A stretch of DNA of 64,000 nt from Edaphocola flava (GTDB lineage Bacteria; Bacteroidota; Bacteroidia; Chitinophagales; Chitinophagaceae). Below, one piece after another: positions 1 through 8,021 of the stretch. The DNA lies in contig NZ_SAIQ01000003.1 of NCBI RefSeq assembly GCF_004118155.1, positions 124,001 to 188,000 on the forward strand, given 5' to 3'. The notes beneath the pieces were generated by a model. That model ran no database searches. It saw only the letters and a list, made by a program, of their open reading frames with translations, and had not been told where the DNA came from. The position numbers and the translations under genes were made by a program. Every line of letters starts with the position of its first letter. Within the stretch, counting starts at the first letter, position 1.

Positions 1-545
1 ACCAATGCTGCGGCTGCATTAGAGAAGAACAGGAAATTGTAAGATATGGCAGATAATAATCCTCCAAGTGCAGGACCTATGGAGAAGCCCAAATTCACGG
101 CCATACGGTTCAGCGAAAATGCCCGGGTGATATTTTCCGGACGGGCATACTTTGCGATCGCAACAGAATTGGCCGGACGAAAGACCTCACTGGTGATGCT
201 TTGAATCAATACCATTACGGCCAGGGATGCCGGTGTATGAAACAAGGGCAGCAGGCAGAACATAGGAACACTGGCAAACAGGCTGAATGACTGTACTTTA
301 AACTCTCCGATACGATCAGTGATATAACCACCTAACCAGGAGCCTACAACTGAACCGATACCAAAGAAACTCAATACCATACCGGAATCGGCCAGACTGA
401 ATTTCAAGTGATCCACCATATACACTCCCAGGAAAGGCAATACCATAGAGCCAGCCCTGTTGAGCAGCATTACAATGGATAGCATCCAGGATTCTGTAGA
501 AAGTCCTTTAAATGAGTCGGTATAGATTCTGAAGAGTCGTTGCAC
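1..545 (-). CDS. MFS transporter, N-terminal part (cut by window start)
   Basis: The reverse strand reads open from a GTG at 545 to the window edge, giving about 181 residues of a major facilitator superfamily protein. It begins MQRLFRIYTDSFKGLS, followed by hydrophobic segments typical of transmembrane helices 1-5. The loop GGYITDRIGEFK matches the MFS motif A (GxxxDRxGRR-like) between helices 2 and 3. No ATG lies upstream in frame, and the N-terminus resembles those of Bacteroidota MFS proteins, so GTG is the best start; a TACTTTTGC promoter element lies only about 17 bp upstream. The substrate cannot be told. The C-terminal half lies outside the window. Confidence 0.85.
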   Translation of the reverse strand, partial: MQRLFRIYTDSFKGLSTESWMLSIVMLLNRAGSMVLPFLGVYMVDHLKFSLADSGMVLSFFGIGSVVGSWLGGYITDRIGEFKVQSFSLFASVPMFCLLPLFHTPASLAVMVLIQSITSEVFRPANSVAIAKYARPENITRAFSLNRMAVNLGFSIGPALGGLLSAISYNFLFFSNAAAAL

Positions 546-561
546 AGTGATTAGATAGTTT

Positions 562-570
562 GCAAAAGTA
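562..570 (-). promoter_or_regulatory. Bacteroidota -7 element for the MFS gene
   Basis: Reverse-strand TACTTTTGC fits TAnnTTTG. It predicts a very short leader before the GTG start at 545. No TTG -33 element is seen at 19 bp. Confidence 0.45.
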
Positions 571-636
571 AAGTATACAGGCTTGTCCGGGAAGCATTTA
601 GAAAAGTTTACCACAACATAACCTGGTATAAAACAG

Positions 637-665
637 CAGAGAGGCTTCTTATGGAAGCCTCTCTG
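637..665 (-). terminator. Intrinsic terminator of the DUF1573 pair
   Basis: Perfect 12-bp inverted repeat (CAGAGAGGCTTC, 5-nt loop), followed on the reverse strand by a T-rich stretch. It lies just downstream of the stop of the second DUF1573 gene. Confidence 0.75.
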
Positions 666-691
666 TTTAAAGATCAATATATTATCCGGAA

Positions 692-1081
692 TTATTTCAC
701 CACGTTGCCCGTGATCTTTAATTCCACCGGCACTCTGCTGGCATTGGATTTGATATAGATAGATTTATTGATTGGTCCTACGCGATTTGCCGTATTGTAT
801 TTGACGGTAATTTTGCCGGTTTTACCAGGCAGGATCGGCGCTTTAGGCCAATCCGGAGTAGTGCAACCGCAAGAAGACTCCGCCGTTTGAATTAATATCG
901 GCTGATCTCCGGTATTCGTAAATTCGAATACGTGCACGGCATCAGGTCCTTCTTTAACGGATCCAAAATCAAAAGTATTATTGGACTCCTTAAATTTGAA
1001 TGCAGGACCACTTTGCGCGAAAGTCGCAACGGAGAACGTAAGTACCAGTATTAATAAAGAGAGTGTCTTTTTCATTTTCAT
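692..1081 (-). CDS. DUF1573 secreted protein (second of a tandem pair)
   Basis: Encodes 129 residues starting MKMKKTLSLL, with a cleavable signal peptide ending TFAQ. The rest is one DUF1573 domain, an Ig-like ASPM/Hydin-type beta-sandwich: motifs FDFGSVKEG, FEFTNTGDQPI and SSCGCTTPDWPKAPI. A longer frame reaches 1105 but starts at TTG and adds residues before the basic start of the signal peptide, so ATG 1081 is preferred; ATG 1075 is also possible. It lies 26 bp after the related gene 1108-1578, presumably in one transcript. The family is common in Bacteroidota and of unknown function. A periplasmic or surface location is inferred from the signal peptide. Confidence 0.88.
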   Translation of the reverse strand: MKMKKTLSLLILVLTFSVATFAQSGPAFKFKESNNTFDFGSVKEGPDAVHVFEFTNTGDQPILIQTAESSCGCTTPDWPKAPILPGKTGKITVKYNTANRVGPINKSIYIKSNASRVPVELKITGNVVK

Positions 1082-1107
1082 AAAATTAAAGCGTAAAAAA
1101 AGCAATA

Positions 1108-1578
1108 TTAGTTAGCTTTCATTACTGATTTTGTCTCTGGAGCAGAAGTAGCTGGTTTTGGAGTTACGCTACCAGTAATCTGCAGTACTTTAGTACCTAA
1201 ATTAGAGGTTACAGTAATGCTCTTATTGATCGGACCAGGACGACCCGGAGTAGAATATGCTACACGGATAGTGCCTTTTTTACCTGGTTTTACAGGCTCT
1301 TTAGACCAGGAAGGGCTAGTACAGCCACAAGATGCAGTAACAGATTGTAAGATAATCGGTTCTTTGCTTTTGTTTACAAATTCGAAGTCAAATTCAGCCT
1401 TATCACCTTCTTTAACGGTACCGAAATCATGAACTTCTTGTTTGAACTTCATTCCATCAGCCGGATTTGCAGCAGTAGTTGCTTCTTTTGCTTTTAAAGA
1501 CTTTCTGTTTTCCTGAGCAAAGGCAGCAGTAGTACCCATTAATAATAATACTGCTAAAGACATCAACGGTTTTTTCAT
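1108..1578 (-). CDS. DUF1573 secreted protein (first of a tandem pair)
   Basis: Encodes 156 residues: signal peptide (about residues 1-21, ending AFAQ), a Lys/Ala-rich spacer, then a DUF1573 domain with HDFGTVKEGDKAEFDFEF, ASCGCTSPSW and GRPGPINKSITVTSN. It is clearly paralogous to the next gene downstream, with the same order of motifs including the CGCT turn and the GPINKSI strand. It differs by the spacer and a Pro/Ser/Thr tail. An ATG start with an AT-rich leader and a TAACTTTG element upstream supports it as the promoter-proximal gene of the pair. Function is unknown. Confidence 0.9.
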   Translation of the reverse strand: MKKPLMSLAVLLLMGTTAAFAQENRKSLKAKEATTAANPADGMKFKQEVHDFGTVKEGDKAEFDFEFVNKSKEPIILQSVTASCGCTSPSWSKEPVKPGKKGTIRVAYSTPGRPGPINKSITVTSNLGTKVLQITGSVTPKPATSAPETKSVMKAN

Positions 1579-1620
1579 TTTTTATTAAAATTTATCAGTT
1601 TGAAAGAAATGTTTGCTTGT

Positions 1621-1628
1621 CAAAGTTA
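1621..1628 (-). promoter_or_regulatory. Bacteroidota -7 element for the DUF1573 pair
   Basis: Reverse-strand TAACTTTG about 43 bp upstream of the ATG at 1578. The nearest TTG is 25 bp further upstream, longer than the usual spacing. Confidence 0.5.
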
Positions 1629-1653
1629 ATACTACAAGACATAGTATAAAAGA

Positions 1654-1710
1654 CAATTCGGGTTAATTGCCAGTTAAAAACATATGTATAACTTAACTAA
1701 TCCCGAATTG
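1654..1710 (-). terminator. Terminator-like hairpin after the small lipoprotein gene
   Basis: CAATTCGGG (1654-1662) and CCCGAATTG (1702-1710) form a perfect 9-bp outer stem, and AGTTAA/TTAACT form an inner stem. On the reverse strand TCTTTTAT follows. It separates the small lipoprotein from the DUF1573 pair. Confidence 0.55.
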
Positions 1711-1726
1711 CAAGATGTGCATTTAA

Positions 1727-1843
1727 TTAAATTCTATTGGGGCAGCTGTATTTGCTTTTCTTTCCTGCTGCACAACCCTGAACCAATGTTCCGGCAAATA
1801 ACACAGCAAATACAACAACAATAACGCGAAGGTATTTTTTCAT
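1727..1843 (-). CDS. Very small lipoprotein, 38 residues
   Basis: The reverse strand encodes MKKYLRVIVVVFAVLF followed by AGTLVQGCAAGKKSKYSCPN and RI, 38 residues in all. It has a basic N-terminus, a hydrophobic stretch and a lipobox-like VQGC with Cys24, so the mature lipoprotein would be only about 15 residues, Lys-rich, with a second Cys (YSCPN). A near-ideal promoter (TTG, 19 bp, TAACTTTG) lies 45 bp upstream and a hairpin follows, so it looks like a separate transcription unit. The gene is too short for most ORF callers. Function is unknown; I recognise only the lipoprotein character. Confidence 0.7.
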   Translation of the reverse strand: MKKYLRVIVVVFAVLFAGTLVQGCAAGKKSKYSCPNRI

Positions 1844-1887
1844 TGAAATAAATTATTTTATATGATTATTTTTTAGACTATATATAA

Positions 1888-1917
1888 CAAAGTTAGTAAA
1901 ATTTGAATATCTTCCAA
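1888..1917 (-). promoter_or_regulatory. Consensus Bacteroidota promoter of the small lipoprotein
   Basis: Reverse strand: TTG (1917-1915), 19-bp spacer, TAACTTTG (1895-1888). Spacing and sequence match the sigma-ABfr-type consensus TTTG-N19-TAnnTTTG well. Confidence 0.75.
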
Positions 1918-1962
1918 TAATTAATTTTTTGAATATTTTAACTAATCAGAATCAATGCTTTA

Positions 1963-2619
1963 CTAAAATTCCATTTCCTTCACATCTGCAGCAATCTCTA
2001 ATCTTCCTTCGGTCTTAGCCTTAATATCTTCTATAGTTACACCAGGTGCATATTCTTTTAGTAAGAAACCATTTTCTGTAATCTCGAAAAAGCCCAGATC
2101 AGTCACTACACGCTTTACACATTTCAAACCTGTAATCGGTAAACTACACTGTTTCAGCAACTTAGAATTGCCCTCTTTATCAGTATGCATCATGGCTACA
2201 ATAATGTTCTTGGCAGAAGCAACCAGGTCCATAGCACCACCCATACCTTTCACCATTTTACCAGGTACTTTCCAGTTTGCGATATCGCCCTGGTCAGAAA
2301 CCTCCATAGCGCCCAGAACAGTAAGATCTACTTTACCGGCACGGATCATTCCGAAACTTAATGCACTGTCAAAATAGCTTCCGCCCTGACGCAGGGTTAC
2401 GGTTTGTTTACCGGCATTGATCAGGTCCGCATCCACTTCTTCTTCGGTAGGAAAAGGTCCGATACCCAGCATACCATTTTCACTCTGCAATACGATCTCG
2501 ATATCGTCCGGCACGTTATTGGCCACCAGGGTAGGCACCCCGATACCCAGGTTTACGTACATGCCGTCTTTCAGTTCTCTGGCAATACGTTTTGCAATTT
2601 GATCTCTGTTTAAGCCCAT
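1963..2619 (-). CDS. scoB: 3-oxoacid CoA-transferase, subunit B
   Basis: 218 residues, full length for the B subunit of succinyl-CoA:3-oxoacid (or acetoacetate) CoA-transferase, which moves CoA between acyl-CoA and acetoacetate. The NLGIGVPTLV strand and the SENG motif with the catalytic Glu47 that forms the glutamyl-CoA intermediate are present. GGSYFDSALSF, KGMGGAMDL and the C-terminal TEGRLEIA segment are family features. The A subunit (usually directly upstream) is not next to it; the neighbours are a lipoprotein and a secreted protein. The partner must be elsewhere. A 63-bp gap separates it from the upstream gene. Confidence 0.93.
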   Translation of the reverse strand: MGLNRDQIAKRIARELKDGMYVNLGIGVPTLVANNVPDDIEIVLQSENGMLGIGPFPTEEEVDADLINAGKQTVTLRQGGSYFDSALSFGMIRAGKVDLTVLGAMEVSDQGDIANWKVPGKMVKGMGGAMDLVASAKNIIVAMMHTDKEGNSKLLKQCSLPITGLKCVKRVVTDLGFFEITENGFLLKEYAPGVTIEDIKAKTEGRLEIAADVKEMEF

Positions 2620-2682
2620 GATTGATGGTTGTATTTTATGATACGCAAATGTATATATTTTTTTGAGGATGCCAAGAAGAAA

Positions 2683-3618
2683 TTAGTATGAAAATGAAGC
2701 GGTAAAGTTCACTCTTTCTCTTGCTTTGGTCACCACTTTCCAGTTGCCTTTATAACTGATAAATGATGGCAGTAATTCTTTACCGATCTGCCTTAAATCT
2801 ACATGCATAACTACATCAAAATCATAACCCAAAGCATCATAAGAGAGGGAATAGTCACGGGAGATGATAGAGTAGTCTGATGGACGGAACCAGGTTACGA
2901 ACCGGTTGATCACAACTTTTTTTGCATATTCCGGTTTGGGTATGGCTTCAAAACAATAGGCTTCCTCGCCGTTCTTCTGCTGTGCCGTAAGCTTAAAATC
3001 ATACATTTTAGCCACTTCAGGGTCAAAAATCCCCACTTTATTGCCGATAAACGGTAACCCTGGGATGCTGCTGCCCGGGTTGAACATAAGCATTTTCAGC
3101 TGCACTTTGCTCTTCTCTATACGGTTCTTCCCGGACAATTCGCGGTCTAAAGAGCCTCTTACAATGTTATTATCATTACAGACGGTGCCTTTGGTAAAGA
3201 ACAAACCGGCAAACAGCTCTGCGGTAAAATAATTATACTCCCCTTTGCGGTCGTAGAAGTCTCCGGTCGCGGTTTCCTCAAGTACCCTCATTGTGCGGCA
3301 ACCATCACGGAATATCTGTTTGGTTTCACTATTCAGTGTAGCCTGCACGCCTCCCTTCTTATTATATGCTGCAATATTATTCTCTGCATTATACGTGCGC
3401 AGGCGCATGGTTTTAAATGCCTTATAAAAAGTAGTATCTTCTTTAATGGCCTGTATAAATTCTGGTACATTAAATCCTCTCTGCCGGGCAGAAACGATTA
3501 CTTCATCCAGGGATATAGGCATATAAAACAGAGAAGTATCCACTGTTTGTGCTGCAGCACGGCTGCTCCAGAGCAGTAATACTGCCATCAAGAAAGCAAA
3601 AGTGTTATTTCTGTTCAT
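2683..3618 (-). CDS. Secreted protein of unknown function, LolA-like C-terminal part
   Basis: 311 residues with a signal peptide (about 1-23, ending AAAQ). After it comes SLDEVIVSARQRG, similar to the linker that opens TonB plug domains, but no barrel follows. The C-terminal half has beta-strand-rich text (AYCFEAIPKPEYAKKVVINR, TWFRPSDYSIISRDYSL, DFDVVMHVDL) that resembles outer-membrane lipoprotein-carrier-like or DUF5686-adjacent folds; this is only an impression. The start ATG overlaps the 3' end of ispD by 14 bp, so the two are probably translationally coupled. I do not recognise a specific family. Confidence 0.75.
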   Translation of the reverse strand: MNRNNTFAFLMAVLLLWSSRAAAQTVDTSLFYMPISLDEVIVSARQRGFNVPEFIQAIKEDTTFYKAFKTMRLRTYNAENNIAAYNKKGGVQATLNSETKQIFRDGCRTMRVLEETATGDFYDRKGEYNYFTAELFAGLFFTKGTVCNDNNIVRGSLDRELSGKNRIEKSKVQLKMLMFNPGSSIPGLPFIGNKVGIFDPEVAKMYDFKLTAQQKNGEEAYCFEAIPKPEYAKKVVINRFVTWFRPSDYSIISRDYSLSYDALGYDFDVVMHVDLRQIGKELLPSFISYKGNWKVVTKARERVNFTASFSY

Positions 3619-4300
3619 GGTGTAGCGTTAAAATAGCGGTAGCAAATATCATGTCTTCCGGTGTGGTGATTTTTATATTTGTTTTTTCTCCTTCCACCAG
3701 GAAGACCTGTTGACCATAAGCCTCTACGACAGAGGCCTCGTCTGTAAAACTATCCTGGTAAGCTTGTTCGAATGCAGGAAGCAAAATAGAACCTTTAAAG
3801 GTCTGTGGTGTCTGAATAGCCCGCAGTTGTTCCCTGTTTACCCCTTTAGAGCCGGTTTCTGTCACTTCACGAATACTGTCACTGACAGCAACCGCAGGAA
3901 TAGCAGAACCATGCGCCTCTGCAGCCATAAGGCATAGTTGAATCAAAGCAGAAGAGAGGAGCGGACGTACTCCGTCATGCACAAATATAATATCATCTGT
4001 ACCGGCTTCCCGCAGGCCATTACGCACACTCTCATAACGAGTGCTACCGCCGGTTACAATCGTTATATCTATACCTCCGGCAAACTGCTGCAGGATCATA
4101 TTGGCATAACTGATATGGTCTTCAGGCAGCACCAGTACGATACGTATACCCGGAATGGCCTGCTGAAACGCAGCAACAGTATGGTATAGCACCGGTTTGC
4201 CATCTAAAGGCAAGAACTGTTTGGGCATTGCATTCTGCATCCTCAGGCCTTTGCCACCGGCTACAATTACGGCAATGCAGTTTGTATTTTCAGCGTTCAT
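3605..4300 (-). CDS. ispD: 2-C-methyl-D-erythritol 4-phosphate cytidylyltransferase
   Basis: 231 residues, the normal IspD length. The enzyme joins CTP and MEP to give CDP-ME in the non-mevalonate isoprenoid pathway, in the cytosol. Visible motifs: the nucleotide-binding loop VAGGKGLRM (13-21) with Lys27, GGSTRYESVRNGL (84-96), VHDGVRP (107-113), the Gln-Thr-Pro-Gln turn (163-166), the TDEA loop (186-189) and NIKITTPED near the C-terminus. ispF is not fused or adjacent. The next gene downstream overlaps by 14 bp. A TACCTTTG promoter element lies upstream. Confidence 0.95.
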   Translation of the reverse strand: MNAENTNCIAVIVAGGKGLRMQNAMPKQFLPLDGKPVLYHTVAAFQQAIPGIRIVLVLPEDHISYANMILQQFAGGIDITIVTGGSTRYESVRNGLREAGTDDIIFVHDGVRPLLSSALIQLCLMAAEAHGSAIPAVAVSDSIREVTETGSKGVNREQLRAIQTPQTFKGSILLPAFEQAYQDSFTDEASVVEAYGQQVFLVEGEKTNIKITTPEDMIFATAILTLHHEQK

Positions 4301-4330
4301 GGAATAGTTAGTGATCTTTTATATCAGCTG

Positions 4331-4338
4331 CAAAGGTA
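4331..4338 (-). promoter_or_regulatory. Bacteroidota -7 element for ispD
   Basis: Reverse-strand TACCTTTG about 31 bp upstream of the ispD ATG. No clear TTG at the expected -33 distance. Confidence 0.4.
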
Positions 4339-4507
4339 ATCAGAACAGACATTTGCCCCTAATATTTACTATTTTCGCAGGTATAGAAAATTTAAGCTTT
4401 TGATCTGCATTGTGAATATACATATTTCCCTGTGGGTATCTTTCTCTTTCTGTCCTTATATATAGTGTCTTATCGGATACAACCGATTTCGTAACTACAT
4501 TTTACCG

Positions 4508-4515
4508 TAACTTTG
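4508..4515 (+). promoter_or_regulatory. Bacteroidota -7 element for the glutathione peroxidase gene
   Basis: TAACTTTG, 32 bp upstream of the ATG at 4548. The expected -33 position holds only an imperfect TTTCG. Confidence 0.5.
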
Positions 4516-4547
4516 AACTGCATAATTAATATTTAAAATTCACAACA

Positions 4548-5090
4548 ATGAAATACATCCTTATGGGCCTCCTCTCTTTCCTGTTTGCCTGCAAACCAAA
4601 GGCAAATGCACAGCTTCCGAAATCAATTTATGAGTTCAAGGTAGAAGCCCTGGACGGTTCCACTATCGACTTTGCTGACTTTAAAGGCAAAAAGATCCTG
4701 ATTGTAAATACCGCTTCTAAGTGTGGATTTACTAAGCAATACGAAGAGCTGGAAGAATTATACAAACAGTATAAGGATAAACTGGTGATTATTGGTTTCC
4801 CGGCTAACAATTTCATGAGCCAGGAACCAGGCAGCAATAATGAGATTGCTGAGTTCTGTAAGAAAAACTATGGGGTAAGTTTCCCTATGGCGGCTAAGAT
4901 TTCTGTAAAAGGAAAAGATATGGCTCCGATATATCAATGGCTTACTACCCAGGATTATAATGGTGTGGAAAGCAGTTCTGTAAAATGGAATTTCCAGAAA
5001 TACCTGATCAATGAACAAGGTAAGCTGGTACAGCATTTCAGCCCGGCTACAAAGCCAATGAGCGAAGAGATTGTATCTCTGATTAAATAA
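4548..5090 (+). CDS. Glutathione-peroxidase-family lipoprotein (Cys type)
   Basis: 180 residues. An N-terminal hydrophobic segment ending FLFAC gives a lipoprotein-type signal with Cys15, so the enzyme is likely anchored in the envelope. The thioredoxin-fold GPx domain follows: peroxidatic Cys59 in NTASKCGFT, Gln92 in MSQEPGSN, and Trp147-Asn148 in KWNFQKYL complete the Cys/Gln/Trp/Asn tetrad of the family. The usual FPCNQF reads FPANNF. Such Cys-type bacterial enzymes usually draw electrons from thioredoxin rather than glutathione (family knowledge). It is followed 14 bp later by a surface lipoprotein gene. Confidence 0.9.
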   Translation: MKYILMGLLSFLFACKPKANAQLPKSIYEFKVEALDGSTIDFADFKGKKILIVNTASKCGFTKQYEELEELYKQYKDKLVIIGFPANNFMSQEPGSNNEIAEFCKKNYGVSFPMAAKISVKGKDMAPIYQWLTTQDYNGVESSSVKWNFQKYLINEQGKLVQHFSPATKPMSEEIVSLIK

Positions 5091-5104
5091 TATTATCTGC
5101 CTGA

Positions 5105-6184
5105 ATGAGTCAATATTTCAAAGGACTAATACTGTTCTGCTGCAGCATTGTGCTGTTTACAGCCTGTGTTAAAGACAAGCCTAATCCCGGCAATACGGGT
5201 AATCCTGCTACTGAAGACAGGAAGATACTGATTGCCAATGAAGGGGTATTCGGTAATGGCAATGCTTCGCTGAGTTATATCAATACAGTTACAGACAGCA
5301 TTATCAATAATGTGTATACTATTGCAAATAATGCACCGCTTGGCGATGTGCTTCAGAGCCTTACCGTGTGGAATGGTAAACTGTACCTGGTAGTGAACAA
5401 TTCCAATAAAATTGTCATTGTAGACAAAAAAACATTTGTCAAACAGGGAGAGATCAGTGTAAATCAGCCGCGTTATATACAGATAGTAGATCAGCACAAA
5501 GCTTATATTACCAGTATGTATGGCCGTCGCATATTTGTCCTGAATCCAACTACCAACCAGATCACAGATACGATCACTACTACTAACAAGAATAATGAGG
5601 GCATTACATTATTGAATAATAAGGTGTATGTATGCCCCTGGGATACCGGTTGCAATTTCATTTATGAAATAGATCCTTCTACAAATGTCATCAGCCGCCA
5701 GATCAATATCGGTGGCTACGCACCAACACAGGTGCTGGTAGATAAGAATCAGAAATTATGGGTACTAGCCGGTAATCATACCTATAACAAACCTTCAACG
5801 CTGACACAACTGGACCCGTTTTCTGGTAGTATGATTAAAACCATTTCCTTCGGAAGCGATGCAGATCTGATTAAGCCGGCATTTAACCCGGCTAAGGATA
5901 CGATTTATTTTATCGGGGTGAATTACCAGGGTACTGCCAATGCCTACAATGGTATTTACAGAATGCCGATTACCGCAACGCAGGCACCCACTCAGGCCTT
6001 TATCGCGGCACAACAATTGCAATATTTCTGGGCATTAGGCATAGACCCGGCCACGGGCCTGATCTATGTCGGAGACCCGAAAGGATTTATACAAAAGGGT
6101 AGTGTACTCGTTTATCGGCCGGATGGCACACCGGTAAAACAATTCCTGGCAGAATTGGGACCGGGTTATTTTTACTTTGAATGA
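5105..6184 (+). CDS. Beta-propeller lipoprotein (DUF5074/YncE-like)
   Basis: 359 residues with a lipoprotein signal: hydrophobic stretch then LFTAC with Cys21, followed by a Pro/Asn-rich tether. The body repeats short blades such as NKIVIVDKKTF, RRIFVLNPTTNQI and FIYEIDPSTNVI, typical of seven-bladed YVTN/YncE-like propellers (DUF5074 in Bacteroidota surface proteins). The stop codon overlaps the start of the next gene (ATGA at 6181-6184), so it is co-translated with the Omp85-like barrel. An extracytoplasmic binding or scaffold role is inferred; the ligand is unknown. DUF5074 proteins often sit near TonB receptors, but none lies next to this one. Confidence 0.8.
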   Translation: MSQYFKGLILFCCSIVLFTACVKDKPNPGNTGNPATEDRKILIANEGVFGNGNASLSYINTVTDSIINNVYTIANNAPLGDVLQSLTVWNGKLYLVVNNSNKIVIVDKKTFVKQGEISVNQPRYIQIVDQHKAYITSMYGRRIFVLNPTTNQITDTITTTNKNNEGITLLNNKVYVCPWDTGCNFIYEIDPSTNVISRQINIGGYAPTQVLVDKNQKLWVLAGNHTYNKPSTLTQLDPFSGSMIKTISFGSDADLIKPAFNPAKDTIYFIGVNYQGTANAYNGIYRMPITATQAPTQAFIAAQQLQYFWALGIDPATGLIYVGDPKGFIQKGSVLVYRPDGTPVKQFLAELGPGYFYFE

Positions 6185-7956
6185 TTGTGATCAGATACCT
6201 GTTGTTATGCATCATACTGGGGCTTACGATAGCCCGTGTGCAGGCGCAGGACAGCCTGCGTAAAGTGTTGTGTATAGACAGCAAGGATCCTCAATTATTT
6301 AAAGAGGCGCAAAACAAGACGTTCAGCAATGAATATCTGGCCCGTGATTTTATACAGGGTTTTATCTCCAGCCTGCACAAAAAAGGATATCTCGAAGCAG
6401 CTGCCGACAGCTGGCAGGTACAGACAGATACCATACATACTGTTATCTATACCGGCCCGGTATATACCATCGGTAAGATAAGTCTGCACGATATCCCCAA
6501 GGTCATCCTGAATAATACAGGCATCATAGAACGGGATTATACCAACAAGGTATTGAGTGCTCAAAGGATAGGGAACCTGATGGAGCAGATACTCGTCTAT
6601 GCAGAAAACAATGGATACCCCTTTGCACAAACTTACCTGGATAGTATACAGCTTGATAGTGCGCGGGTGTTGCACGCGGTGTTGCGCTTAAACAAAGGGC
6701 CGTATATCACAATAGATTCTATACGCTTATCGGGCAATGCACAGGTAGACCGCCTGTTTCTTCAATCTTACCTGGGCATTAAAGAAGGCAAACCGTATAA
6801 TGAAAAAGCGGTACGGGGCATTTCAAAAAAAATCCAGGAATTACCTTTCCTCCAGGAATCCCAGCCCTGGATCATGAATTTCACCATAGACCGCAACAAC
6901 CTCGACCTCTATCTAAATGATAAAAAATCGAACCAGATCAATGCACTGGTAGGGCTGCAGCCTAATAGTGAGGCCAGCAGGCGTTTTACCTGGACCGCTG
7001 ACATATTACTGCTACTCAATAACACTATGGGCTATGGCGAAACATTTAATATTACTTACAAGAATCTGCAGGTTCGCTCACCTCAGCTCAATGCAGGTCT
7101 GATCGTTCCATACATCATGGGCTCGAATATAGCTGTCGATGCAAAATTTGAATACTTTGGGAGAGATACCTTATTCCGCCGCACCTCTTACGAGGCTGGT
7201 CTTCGCTACCTCTTCAGCTCTAAAGATTATATCCGTATTGCCTTTCAGTTATACAATAACAGGGTAGCTAATCCCGATATCGCTTTTGTACAGCAATACA
7301 AGACCCTGAACGACAATATTGATATAAATACCCGCGGGTTGAATGTAGAGTATGTTATGAACCGGACCAATCATATACAAAACCCGGTACGGGGCTGGGC
7401 CGCACAGATCAGTATGGCTGGCCTGCAACGGAAGGTATTGCCCAATGAAAATATCCTTTCGATCAATGATGGATTTGATTACAACACTCTGTACGAAGCC
7501 GCCAATAGGGACAAGGTGCAGTATCGTGCTATAGCCTCCCTGCAATATTTTATACCCCTGGCAAAACTGCTGACGATCAAAACCGGGTATGAAGGCGGGT
7601 ATATCAGCGGCCAAAACCTGTATCAGAATGAACTATACCAGATCGGGGGCTTTAAATTACTCCGTGGCTTTGATGAGCGTAGTATTTATGCGAATCAGTA
7701 CCATGTATTTACGGCAGAGTTAAGGACCCTGCTTTCTCCACAATCCTACTTCTTTCTCTTTGCCGATGGTGGCAAGACCTATACCCGGTATAACCTTACC
7801 AATAAGACCAATACACCGCTCAGTTTCGGTACAGGTATAAGCCTCGAAAGTAAGTCCGGTATCTTCAATGTGGTACTGGCCCTGGGTAAGCTGGACCAGG
7901 AGCCATTTCAGTTCAGGAATACTAAAGTCCATTTTGGATATGTAACCTACTTTTAG
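6181..7956 (+). CDS. Omp85/BamA-TamA family outer membrane protein
   Basis: 591 residues: signal peptide (about 1-22, ending VQA), POTRA-like segments around 90-120 and 150-225 (GPVYTIGKISL; TIDSIRLSGNAQVDRLFL), then a C-terminal 16-stranded-barrel region. The hallmark L6 loop motif is seen as GGFKLLRGFDERS near residue 490-505, and the chain ends with an aromatic-rich strand (FGYVTYF), as expected for barrel assembly. The short POTRA region suggests a TamA/TplA-like member rather than the essential BamA. The 4-bp overlap with the lipoprotein gene upstream suggests they act together at the outer membrane. Confidence 0.85.
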   Translation: MIVIRYLLLCIILGLTIARVQAQDSLRKVLCIDSKDPQLFKEAQNKTFSNEYLARDFIQGFISSLHKKGYLEAAADSWQVQTDTIHTVIYTGPVYTIGKISLHDIPKVILNNTGIIERDYTNKVLSAQRIGNLMEQILVYAENNGYPFAQTYLDSIQLDSARVLHAVLRLNKGPYITIDSIRLSGNAQVDRLFLQSYLGIKEGKPYNEKAVRGISKKIQELPFLQESQPWIMNFTIDRNNLDLYLNDKKSNQINALVGLQPNSEASRRFTWTADILLLLNNTMGYGETFNITYKNLQVRSPQLNAGLIVPYIMGSNIAVDAKFEYFGRDTLFRRTSYEAGLRYLFSSKDYIRIAFQLYNNRVANPDIAFVQQYKTLNDNIDINTRGLNVEYVMNRTNHIQNPVRGWAAQISMAGLQRKVLPNENILSINDGFDYNTLYEAANRDKVQYRAIASLQYFIPLAKLLTIKTGYEGGYISGQNLYQNELYQIGGFKLLRGFDERSIYANQYHVFTAELRTLLSPQSYFFLFADGGKTYTRYNLTNKTNTPLSFGTGISLESKSGIFNVVLALGKLDQEPFQFRNTKVHFGYVTYF

Positions 7957-7984
7957 CAAGAGAAATAAAATAAAAATAATACCT

Positions 7985-7992
7985 TAATTTTG
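7985..7992 (+). promoter_or_regulatory. Bacteroidota -7 element for the DUF1015 operon
   Basis: TAATTTTG about 30 bp upstream of the ATG at 8022. It fits TAnnTTTG, with no clear -33. Confidence 0.4.
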
Positions 7993-8021
7993 GCCTTCTT
8001 CAAAAAAATAAATTAAACTGC

